NCBI GenBank assembly: GCA_035771165.1
Contig: JAWNZC010000444.1
Location: forward strand, 2,347,323 to 2,411,322
DNA from: Paragorgia papillata
Taxonomy: Eukaryota > Cnidaria > Anthozoa > Scleralcyonacea > Coralliidae
DNA length: 64,000 nt
Direction of reading: 5' to 3'
In this document: in pieces, positions 1 to 10,808 of the stretch
Position numbering within the stretch: position 1 is the first letter of the stretch
How the letters are laid out: each line of letters starts with the position of its first letter
Position numbers and translations under genes: made by a program
The notes under the pieces: model-generated
What the model was told of the DNA's origin: nothing
Databases searched by the model: none
The model's input: the letters and a program-made list of their open reading frames with translations, nothing else

Positions 1-226
1 AAAATTGATGAGATATTTACTTTGACGTAAATCTAATGATCATAGGCAACTTCATTCCCAGGTTCTTATCTGGTTTAGGCTGATCACGTGCCTTTCTACA
101 AAATTATCAGTATAGGGGAGGGGATGCATAAGTTCGTAAAATTATCATCAGTTTTAATTTGGGAAAAAGGTACATTGTTTAAAGTCATTTACCTAGAACG
201 GTCGGTTGTATACTGTATTTAGGCCA

Positions 227-419
227 AATAGTGAAATGAAAGCAGCGTGCTGCAGTGTTGAAACAACAATCGAAATATAGTAAGGTTATATAGATACATG
301 TATACTGCCGCAACAGAGAACGTAGTAGTCTAATTTCGAGCCGGAAGGCTCGAAACGTTAGACTATACTACATTCTGTGTTTCGGCAGTATATCTAACCT
401 TACAGTATTTCGATTGTTG
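227..419. mobile_element. Fold-back element with 11-bp target duplication
   Basis: An imperfect palindrome (arms starting caacaatcgaaata and ending tatttcgattgttg) is flanked by tatttaggcca at 216-226 and 420-430. Copy 2 of the duplication has a single tatttaggcca at the matching site near 25785. The interior has tcgaaacgttagac, resembling the GAAA half of a hammerhead core. An 11-bp duplication fits retroposition better than cut-and-paste. A related fragment occurs at about 59070-59190. Confidence 0.7.
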
Positions 420-492
420 TATTTAGGCCAGGATGTTTTGGTAGTTCTTCCGACAGGTTATGGTAATAGCGAGGCGTTAAATAGTCGTTCAT

Positions 493-3276
493 CAACCTCG
501 TACCCAGGGTCTTACCTCCGCTCCCCCCCCCCCCCTCGCTGCGGAAAGACCCTGGTACACGCTGGTCACGTGTCGTCTATCAAAATTTTCGACTGTGGGA
601 GTGTCCCCTGCGTATCAATGCTTGACCTCGCTGGAATAGTCGAAGAAATGCATGTATACGTATCTTGTTTTGTTTTCTGGTATTAGATTTTAAACCGGTG
701 ATACGATTTTAAAATTGAAGCAAGTTGTTTTGACAGCTATTGTTTTTAGTTTATAATAAATCGCTGTGTTTTTTTAAGTTTACAATGAAGAAAGTTTTTT
801 ATGTTCCCATTCGTTTAATAATCGTCAACCTGGGTGCTTAAATTATACAATATATAGTCGATTAATCGATATCTTAATTTTTCTATTTATATAAACTCCA
901 GTTACTCCGCAATTTGATCTTTCGTCGCTTGATCATGAAATATGAATACGCCACTACGAGAACTGTTGCCGCTCCTCCATTCGGCAAAGTATATTAAAAT
1001 ATCGAACAATAGTATTAATCAACGACAAATAAACAAAAATAAACTGTACTAAAATAGTAAAATATTTGAAACCAAGATCATTCTATAATGCTATAGCAAG
1101 ACACTAGACACATTAAATAAGGCAAAGGTGAAATGTTGAACCTTTGTTCAGTTGTCATCTGTCTGCATTTCTGAATGCGCTGTGTTGTTTACTTAAAGAA
1201 ATAGTACTTTCAGTAGACTTCAAGAAAGCGGGCGAGTCTTATCGATTTTTCTGCTTCTTTGCTGTCACAAACTTCTTGTCCGATAAAGAAACCCCCGTTG
1301 TTGAATACCACACGCGAAAGCTGCCGTTATATTTAAGTGAATACGTCCAGTTAAAAGCCTCGCGATTCGAATGCTTAAAACGAATATTCTCCCATCAATA
1401 ACACATGTCGCCAGCGCTACAAAGACAGCAAAATATTGATCTTTGAGACTTTGGCATTCTTATTAAATTATATCTCTTTTCGGATTGTTTCACCAAGCCG
1501 TTGTGCACCTTTCGTGAGTCGTGACATTTCATCTGGCCAGATGTTTTGCGCTTTTGTATAAACACTACTCCGCTCGGTAAGTCGAGAAAGTTTTTTGTAC
1601 CACCCTACCCACACTAAATTTATTTTGTACTGCCCATATTTTGGGCAGCACATGACCAGCGTGTACCAGGGTCTTTCCGCAGCGAGGGGGCTGCCTCCTC
1701 CACAGGCCCTATTGCATCATGGACAGGACACACACGCCGAATTTAGGGCCTGCAAGATCCTGTAAAAAATTTGGCAAAACTTGGCACGGAATAAATTTGC
1801 ATAATTAACTACATTATTAATAGCCATGGCTATATCCGAAGATTTTGAAGGCCATTGAAGACTTATTACATACGAATCCTAGCTTTAAAATGCAGGAATT
1901 GTTGAAGAAAGCAATTACGGTTGAACTTTGTCAACTTTCGGCCGGAATAATCAACGAAAATAGGGGCTGTTTATATGGGAGGCGGGACGGGACGTTTGCC
2001 GGGACGGGACGTTTTTCATTCCGGGTTTACATGAGTTCTACCACCCGGGACGTTCAACAAGCATCTCTAGTTCGTGTTGGACATGCTCGGTATTTCGCTT
2101 TTTTTAGGGAAACTAAGCTATTTGGTTGGATAAACTGTACGTATCTTGTAGCCAGATGAATTATCTTTCTTCCAGTATATTTGATAGCTTCTACAGTGGT
2201 TTATTTCTCAAGAAAACATTCGAAGAAGACAGATTATAATACATACGAAAAAGAATTTCAAAATAGCGGCCGCTATTATTTGGACATGTTCGGTATTTCG
2301 CTTTTTTAAGAAAACTAAGCTATTTGGTCGGATAAACTGTACGTATTTTGTAGCCAGATGAATTATCTTTCTTCCAGTATATTTCATAGCTTCTACAGTG
2401 GACTATTTCTTGAGAAAACGTTCGGAGTGGCAAACGACTAGGCATTTTTGTTTTTGCATCACATGACAAATGTTGCAAAGTCAGCATAATATCGTCCCGG
2501 CAAAGCGGGACGGAGTGTTTACATGAGAAAAATTGTCTTGGATTTGCCAGGATCCCGGCTGAGCGAACCGGGATGAAAAACGTCCCGGCAAACATCTTTC
2601 CATATAAACGGAACGGGATAAATAAGAGAGATATACATGCATGGTGAGATCCCGGCAAACGTCCCGTCCCGCCTCCCATGTCTACCCAGAGACTCTTTGG
2701 TTTATACTTTTTCGGTTTCCACAATTCCACAACAACTGAAACTTGAATTACGCTACACTATAGCCTACAATTTAACAAAATTAAATCTCATTAACTCTTG
2801 GTCAGTTGACAGTCTTCGATAGCTAAATAAACCAAAAAACAATACGAAAAACCTGTTACTCAGTTCCTGACCGTCGAATTTGCTTTTGTTCGGCAGATAT
2901 TTCCCCCCCTTCAATTCCTTTTTGTCACTAAAAATATTATTGGCAGAAGGTCGGTAATTCTAAAACATATTGGTTTCTTCATTGTCATGATCTGTAAGAA
3001 AGTTTAGACCGAATTTCCTGGTGGGTCACAGTGTTTAAAGAACTTGGACGTACGTTTGTCGAACAGCGGCCGGAAAAAATTTGCAGGCCCTCTCAAAACT
3101 ATCGCCTCTATATAGGGCCTAGTCTCGCTGTGCATAATGGGATCGGTCACCATTTTGTTTACAGGATCTGGCAGGCCCTCTAAACAGTGTGTCCTGTCCA
3201 TGATGCAATAGGGACTGTGGAGGAGGCAGGCGAGGGGGGAGGGGGGAGCGGAGGTAAGACCCTGGGTACGAGGTTG
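493..3276. mobile_element. DNA transposon, 32-bp perfect TIR, 9-bp target duplication
   Basis: The ends are CAACCTCGTACCCAGGG... and its exact reverse complement at 3245-3276, perfect over 32 bases. The flanking 9-mer gtcgttcat is duplicated (484-492 and 3277-3285), and copy 2 has one gccgttcat at 25824-25832. A 9-bp duplication is typical of Mutator-like elements, but no transposase is seen. A poly-C run follows the left TIR. The body includes an internal inverted repeat (about 1656-1740 against 3180-3280) and a nested MITE at 1976-2682. Partial relatives lie at 13148-13240 and 40488-40580. Confidence 0.8.
1976..2682. mobile_element. Nested MITE with GC-rich 30-bp TIRs
   Basis: The left end atgggaggcgggacgggacg and its reverse complement at the right end form TIRs of about 30 bases. 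Sub-terminal repeats of cccggcaaacgtcccg type fill the interior. No clear target duplication is visible. Confidence 0.6.
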
Positions 3277-4208
3277 GTCGTTCATTTGCTTCGAGGCATG
3301 CTTGACTGAAAAGCGAATGATGGGTGAGAACAAAGGAATTGAACATGCGAGCAATTAAGAAACCTCTTTTTTACAATCGTCATCTGTAGTTGCTGTTATG
3401 ATATATGTTTTGAAACTTCGTTGGTTGAAATCAAGTAAACACACTTTATTTAAAAAGCTCTTTGAACCTCAAACCGGCAATTTGCAAAACATTTATGCAT
3501 GGCTTTTGGTTTCAGTTTCTACATATATTTACATAAGTGTTTAACTTCTTTATTCCACTGGGAATAAACTTCACCATCTGTTTTACATCACACAATCACA
3601 ACATGTTGTCTCTTGGATCCCTCCCTTATATACGGCTATACTTTGTATTAAATCTCCCAGAAATTGGGAAACACGTGACCAGCCTAAACCAGCGTCTTTT
3701 CGTAGCGCGGTCTGAGGAGCGGAGGGGCTCCTTTGGCATTGTCAAAAGACACTTATTCCACTGTTACAGCTGGGAAAATGGCACTTTCTGTCGCAAAAAG
3801 GGGCATTTTTATAAAAAGTTGGGGAGGCACATGCATTCCCCCCTAGCCCCCCGGTTCCTAGAAGCTAGGGCTTAGAATGTTCTGCCGCCAAAAAGTCTGG
3901 ACGTTGTTGCTAAATGTTTACCGGTATGTAAGTGGTTGGCGTAAGTGGTCGGTATTTCGACACGGTAATGATTTCCTTTGTACAGTTTCCCTCATGAATT
4001 ACTAACGAGTTTGAAATGTTGACATAATTTGTTTTGATTGGTTTATTTACTGCGAGTATTTGCCGAGTAAAAAATAGTTCAAAATTTCCAACTATCTGCC
4101 ACGAGCGCTAAAACACTCGCAGCGAGCTGCGAGCTGCTTCGTAATCCGCCTTTAAGGTCGCATCGAATTACTCAAAAAATTTGTTAATAAGTTAATAATG
4201 ACTCTGTG
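3277..4208. other. Non-coding duplicated block, no gene seen
   Basis: Aligns with 25824-27000 of copy 2. It contains a shared stretch around the phrase atgttgtctcttggatccc. Reading both strands I see no conserved protein. Confidence 0.6.
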
Positions 4209-5171
4209 TAAAGGCGGCTTTCCAGTCCTCGCACGAAGTAACTCGCTGCCAGTATTTTAGCGCTCGTGGCAGATAGTTGGACATTTTGAACTATTTTTTA
4301 CTCGCGGCAAGTACTCGTGTTCCCAGCTGGCAGAGGTCTCTCTACAGGAAAGAGACCTCTGCAAACATCAAACACTTTTCCTGTCGCGCATGCGCGAAGT
4401 TACCTTGGCAACGAAGTTCAGAAACACGAGATATGCGTGAACATCACGAGGCGATAACCGAGTGTTTCACGAGCTCTGAGAGTCGTCTTGTAACTTCCCA
4501 AGTACTGTAAACAACTTTATACTGACTCTATGACAAAGTATTCTTATTTCTTTACGGAAATAATGTTTTGAATAGTAAATAAAGAGATAAAAACAAGGTT
4601 ACAGAAGCTCAACTGGCTCAGGAACGCTAATTTTTACACTCCACTGCATGCGTAAGCACTCTAAGTAGTCAATCAGAATGTGTGTTGCACCAAACCTGTT
4701 TTCAGAACTGGTTTGACACGTCCAAGATCATGGACGGCGGCTACATCAAACAAAGTGTCGGATGTTTGCAGAGGTTGATCTCTGCCGTAATGCCAGCCTC
4801 TGCCAGCAGGGAAGTACTCGCGGTAAATAAACCAATCAAACAAATTATGTCAACATTTCAAACTCGTTAGTAATTAATGAGGAAAACTGCACAAAGGAAA
4901 TAATTACCGTGTCCATGGTTAATTTGCATGGCTTTTCTCTTAAAATACCGATTTCTTTGAGATGCTATATCAAACACTCAGAAAGAGTGCTTCATCAGGA
5001 TATGCAAACCACCACGAAGTTTGTTAAAAAAACTCGGCTATCCTTTCATCAGTCTTGAAACCCAGCGAATTATCGCAACGAGTTGCGTTTTGTGGAAATA
5101 CAGTGGAGAGTGAGTGCGAGTGATCGCAGCGAGCTGCGAGTTGCTTCGTGCGAGGACTGGAAATCCGCCTT
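4209..5171. mobile_element. Fold-back element near gene A, older than the duplication
   Basis: The left end aaaggcggctttccagtcct and right end aggactggaaatccgcctt are inverted, with further inverted gcagcgagctgcgag repeats inside. The same element is at 27483-28001 upstream of gene B, so it inserted before the duplication. Here it is interrupted by a later 494-bp insertion. Confidence 0.65.
4318..4811. mobile_element. 494-bp element with 9-bp target duplication
   Basis: Flanked by aagtactcg at 4309-4317 and 4812-4820. Copy 2 has the unoccupied aagtactcg at 27589-27597. The ends share inverted ctggcagagg / cctctgccag. It carries no coding capacity. Confidence 0.7.
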
Positions 5172-5469
5172 AATTCGGGTTTTATAGTGAGCTGGTTAAC
5201 TGATTAATGAAACAATTGACAGTGATTTCCTAACTATTTTTCGCGATATTACTGCCATTTGCAAGCCACCGTTTGGCTTGCGATTTTTTTCATGTTTGTT
5301 TACGTTTGAAAGTTCCAAGTTTCTCCAGAAAACGTTGAACATTTAAAAACAAATCAATCAACTTGCGGCGTCATTTTGACAGGTTTCTTTGAAATCACGC
5401 CGCAATACATCTAGGTTTTGCGACGTTTGTTTTGTGATATGAGAAACCTTTGTTCGGCAAGAGCTTCAA

Positions 5470-5634
5470 ACTGTAACCATGATCCAAATTGGCGTGGGAA
5501 AAATAATTGCACGCACATTACAGCGTCAGTTGCGCATGCGTAAATAATCAAAAGTTCAATTAAAAATAGACACACTTGATTAGGAGTGTCTCATTTAACA
5601 GCAAAACGACAAGCGAAGCACATCCTACACAATT
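5470..5634 (+). promoter_or_regulatory. Proximal upstream region of gene A with NRF1-like palindrome
   Basis: The stretch before the start codon is kept in both duplicated copies. It contains the palindrome gcgcatgcgt at 5532-5541, about 95 bases before the ATG, which resembles the animal NRF1 recognition core GCGCATGCGC. I see no convincing TATA box. The segment ttaacag|caaaacg just before the start could be an acceptor for an upstream non-coding exon, which cannot be settled from sequence alone. Regulatory role is inference. Confidence 0.35.
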
Positions 5635-6131
5635 ATGAGCTCCAGACCTTATCGTGTTGGTCAATGGCTTCCTTCCGACAGGAAAGTTATTGACAAATGG
5701 TTAGCCAACTTGATCAAAGAAGTCAACGTTAAATCCAAACAGAAGTTGGATTTGATTTTGGCTCTTCATCCACCAGCTGAAGATGAAAAAGCAGCCATGG
5801 GTGGACTTCAACCTGCAGTTACTGACGCTGACGCCAAAAAGCTTGGTCTCCATAAACCGGTTCAAGATTTGATGAATGCTATTCTCTCCGACCCCGAGAT
5901 CAACATGTTTTTCCATCAAATGTTCTGGCAACAGTGGAAACTCCCAGATGCTTCAGAAGGAATAAAAATTTGGAGCTGGCAAGTGATGATAATAATAATC
6001 GACTTCATTATGACAACAGCTCCTAAGTTCAACAAAACTGGTTTAGTTGGCTTCCCAATCAATGTGATCTTGAACTGGCCGATGGCTACGACTGCTGGAT
6101 TTGCTGCTTTCCTGAACGACAAAGTCAACAG
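5635..6131 (+). CDS. Gene A exon 1, PSDC N-terminal domain
   Basis: Encodes residues 1-165 plus two bases of codon 166. It ends at cag|gttggc, which is phase 2; joining to the first G of exon 2 restores an Arg codon and the family continuation into LFKNIL. The open frame runs on for about 40 codons past the donor, but those residues (NLNCLLQ onwards) are not family-like, which supports splicing here. Confidence 0.88.
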
Positions 6132-9100
6132 GTTGGCAAAGAATCTAAATTGTCTATTACAATTAATGGGAATTGAATTTGTTAAATTTTGGGTCTCACT
6201 CCCTTATGCACTAGTCCCTACCCGGGGAATGCCGGGGAATAGCAGGGAGTTATAGGTGGGTTAGACCATCTTTTACGTCAGGGTATACGTTGCTTTAGAC
6301 AATATTAGCTATGGCGGGGGATCATCACCTTAAAGTTTTTGCTGACGACTTTATATAGTAAGGTTAGATATACTGCCGAAACAGGGAAGGTAGGAGACTA
6401 ACATTTCGAGTGAAGGCCCTTCGTCAGAGAGAAACGTAAAGAGTGTAAACAAAGAACGAGCTTATATAAGAAGGATATTTGTCTGCACTCTTTACGTTTC
6501 TCTTTGGCGAAGGCCCTCGCTCGATATTTTTCGAGCGAAGCGACCTTTTGCTTTTGTCTTGGCTAATTAGTTCTACCTGAGAGCTTACGAGACAAAAGAA
6601 AATGTCGCTTCGCGCGACATTTTTCGCCAAGTGGAAATCCAGCTACGTGACACATTAGGTTGACTGAAAGTTGAATTGTACATGTTTTACAAACACAAAT
6701 GGTTAAAAAATGAAGAAAAAAGTATCCTCAGCTTGATACTATAGTAATAAAGAAATCTCAAGTTCATTGCACAGAAAATTCTGAACTTGTGTTGAGTTTC
6801 AGCTCGAAAACCTGAGAAAAACTCTGCTACGCCTCGTTTTTCTCTAGACAGTTTTCTCGTGTCCTTAGCGACCTGCCGCGTGTCTTTATAACTGGATAAA
6901 GACACGGCTCCTGTGTTTTTTTTACGCAACTTTATTGGTTCCTCTAGCTCGAAATATCCTGCACAGCTGCGCTATTCCAGACTCGTCCCCAGTCGCTTCT
7001 TTAGGATACAATTATGTTTTAAGCTAAGGATCAAACGTGTGATCACAAGGGACTCGGGGTTTCACGGTAAGGGGGAGAAAAAAATGGGAAGCGACTGGCA
7101 GATTACTAGAAATTTCTTGCAAATTATATGCATATCTTGCAACCTGGTATTGCTTGCTTCGTAACCGGATTTTCTCCCTTTATTAGAGACAAATCGATAT
7201 TTATATAATGTAGGCCTTTCAAGTTACGTTTTCCTTGGTCATATTTCGACCATCTCTAGATCTTATTTGCCAGCTGAAATCAATATATGGCAGAGTACGA
7301 TGAATATTTGAATGCTCACTGCAACACGAGCTTAGATGGTGAATTTGAATAATAGGCCCTCTTCGGAATGACAGGATAAATTTTTTAAATTTTTTAAAGG
7401 TTTAAACCTAGGATTAGTACATGTTGTTTGAGAAAATTGTTCGTCTAGGTTAGTGTAGTCTTGAGAAAGACTGTTGTTGATGTTTTAATAGTGAGTGATA
7501 TTTCGACGGCCTCAGCGGCGGTCATCGTCAGAGTCAAGTGAAATGTTTCTTGAGGACAAAAGAGTTTGTTAGCCACAAATGCACAATAAACTTCCATGAA
7601 ATGGTCTTTCTTCAGCATCTAGAATTTTTGCATTGCCATTTTGAATGTGTAACTGCCTGCAGTCGTTATTTTTTTTCTCCCCTTCCCAGATCCCCTAGCG
7701 AGTTTAGCCTAGCAGCGTACGATATAACGACTGGGGACGAGTCTGGCGCTATTCACCTCCGGGCAAAATAAGATGGCGCCATTCTCTTGAACGTTTGACT
7801 TTTGGTTAGTATTTATGCCAAAACAAACTGTAAATGGCAAGCAGATATCGCTTGCAAAGCAACAAAAGCCCAATTTATCTTTGAGAAAGAACAACTGTTG
7901 TTTTCCTCTCAGAGTTGTTAGTCCTTTCTCGTCAGTTTTCCATTAACAGAGTTAAATTTGATGCATGTTTGAGCTAAAATGCCTTGCTTTTATGTTTTGG
8001 CCCAGTTTCAAAAGGTTTTCATGACTGGCAGTTGTCAAAACTGCATGTAAACATAACTCCAAATATGGAAAGTCACACTTGGGAGAATCATAGCCACTGG
8101 AAAGGGAGAGGGCTGTGAAACTCCGCTCTGAAACAATAGAACTTCCGGTTTGATGTTGCAAATTGGATTATAAATCCATGTCCTATATTCACGAATTTAT
8201 TGGTTAGGATTAGGGTGTGTGTTGGGGTCAGGCTTTCATGAAGTACCTGGGTTATATAGGACATGGAATTATTACCGAAAATTGCACGCCTGAGCGTCAC
8301 GTGATCTTGAACCGGCATGGCCAGTGTATTCTTTCATATGGCTTACATTAGATTATAACCTTGTTCTTCGTTAAACGGCACGATGTCGGTTATGGTGACT
8401 TCTAAAAATCCACAAGAAACATGATATTTACAAGTCCAAAGGAGTACCCTTGTATTTCGTTAACAAAATTCGGTAGGAATTCGGTTTTTGACGACCTACG
8501 AACTTAAGACAGCGACAGTGCTGTATAGTGTATACTGTAGTCAGTCATTTTTATGACAAATTTTATATTTTACATTGATTCTGCGTTAATTTTAGATATT
8601 AGTTTATTCAATAATATGATTGTGTGCACAAAGAAATCACCTCAAAGAGATCGGATTGGTTTTAACAGGACCGTGAGAGTTTTTAAGTCGCGCATTTCTC
8701 AAATAAGACGTAAACAAATATATATGGTGGTGCATCGTTGTGTAGATGATCGGCGTTCGGTTTCATGATGAACTTTATCGTGACATTAAAATGATCATCC
8801 CTTGAACATTACACAATCGTATCAAGCGCTAACTCATGCATGCATGGCTCACTCAAATAATTCACACTCTGTTATTGTGAGCAAATTATTTTCATTGTGC
8901 ATTTTCATTATTTTCAATTATTTAAATTGTGCGCGAACTATTTTCTCCCCGCCGGACTAATTATACAAAAATCTGGGAAAATATTCCCAGTGATTTAAAA
9001 ACCCTTTCTGTTTCAATGTAAAAAATATTAAGTCACCAAGGTTGATCTGAATTTCATTCTCGTATTATACAATGTCTATTTGTTACTTCGACACGATCTT

Positions 9101-10777
9101 AATATTTCATCCTCTGCTGATCCCCAAACTTACTCGAAAGCTTTATACTTTAATTACTCTCTCACATATATGTATATTCTTTCATAAAATATTTTGTTTT
9201 ATATCTAACTCTGATTTATTTATGTATCACTACGTAAACTTTGTATTTTTCATTGTAAGTATTAAAAATAGTGTGAATAAATTGAAATTATCATAAATCG
9301 CCGCATGTCTACAAATTATTAATATTTAAAAGAAAACCAAGGAACAACGCAGTCGAAAAGCATTTGTCGTCTCCCTGCCATTATTAAATCGGAGTTTTGC
9401 ACTTTTGTTGTCAGATGGAAATGTTTCTTAATAATTTAGTTATTGTTTAATTATACGTGTACGTATTTAATACTGATACGCATACGACAATTGCCGTGCA
9501 TTTAATATTCAATGAAGGCAACTCAACTTACGACATATAATTTTAGCACAACCATTCATATTAAGACAAAAGCGATTTTTAGTTTTAGTTGTACTGTTGG
9601 CAAAACAGTATTGTATCATTATTTTACCTCGGCTCTCACTGTGTTCGGTCCGACCATTGATCGTTTATTCGAATTTACTGCACTTTATTAAATATTCTTT
9701 GCAAAGGGAGTTTTCATGAGGGACCATCTATGCATATATAATGTCCAAATGAAGTGGAATTTATATCGAAACCATCACGGAAGAACTTTCGTTGTAGCAC
9801 ATGTAGGTACGCGCCTCGCTGCTCTAATTTAAAATCTTGCTTTTTATTGCTCAATCATGCAGGTTCAACGTCACGTGATCTTGAATTTGGCGAACAATAA
9901 CATAAATCTCAGTCACGTCCACTTTCACAGGCTATGGGAGAATTCAGTTTTGGCTTGCGTTTCGCAACATTTTCTGGCTAAATTTTAATGAAATCGAATC
10001 CAAATTTCTCCTGTTTTTGTGGCTTATTTTGGCATATGCTAAAACAACGCTTCGCGTCTCGGTAATTATCCACCAATATTCACCTCCACTTCGTTGAACT
10101 AGTAATTGTTAATTTGAGCGATCAGTGATAGGCATATTATAGATAAGAGTTGCATGAAACTGATCTAAAAAAGTTTTAATTCTACCTTTTCTCTTTCTCA
10201 AACTCGTAGCAACTCAGTATGGTAAATTAAATATTAGATTATTTGGCCCAAAAATAAAAAAAAACCAATTCCCACGAGTGTACATTTCTTTGTTAAAAAG
10301 GACTATAGAGATGTGGGTCAACTACACGTGCATGGTCGAAAAATAGATAGATAAAGGCTTAAGCCGGTTTTCCACTTGAGAATTTTTTCGCGCGAATCGA
10401 CATTTCTATTGTAAATATTGAATAGATTTCTAACTAGTTCCAGCCGAGAGCATGTAAGACAAAAGAAAAATGTCGATTTCCGCGAAAAATTCGCAAGTGG
10501 AAAACCGGCTTTAGCAAGAGATACTATAATGCACGTAATGTTGTGCACGTAATGTTGTGCGATATGTCCTAATAGTATAATGACTAATGTGTATATATAT
10601 ATATAAGTGAGTTTTGGTTCACGAAATGTTAGAGAGTGCTCAATACCATATATAGATAGAGCAAAATACAAAGTATAAAGTATAGTTTTACTTTAAAGTC
10701 TTCGCTACCAGAGGTTTCACCCTAAACGGGATCATCCTTAAAGTCTTCGCTACCAGAGGTTTCACCCTAAACGGGAT

Positions 10778-10808
<31 letters not shown>

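Noticed and set aside
4955..5010. CTGATGA-containing palindrome as a further hammerhead
   Set aside because: The minus strand has CTGATGA and a stem, but TTGA replaces the required GAAA, in both duplicated copies.
6132..6255. Gene A as a single-exon 206-residue protein ending at 6255
   Set aside because: Family resemblance stops at the cag|gttggc donor, and exon 2 restores both frame and conserved sequence. Gene B shows the same split.
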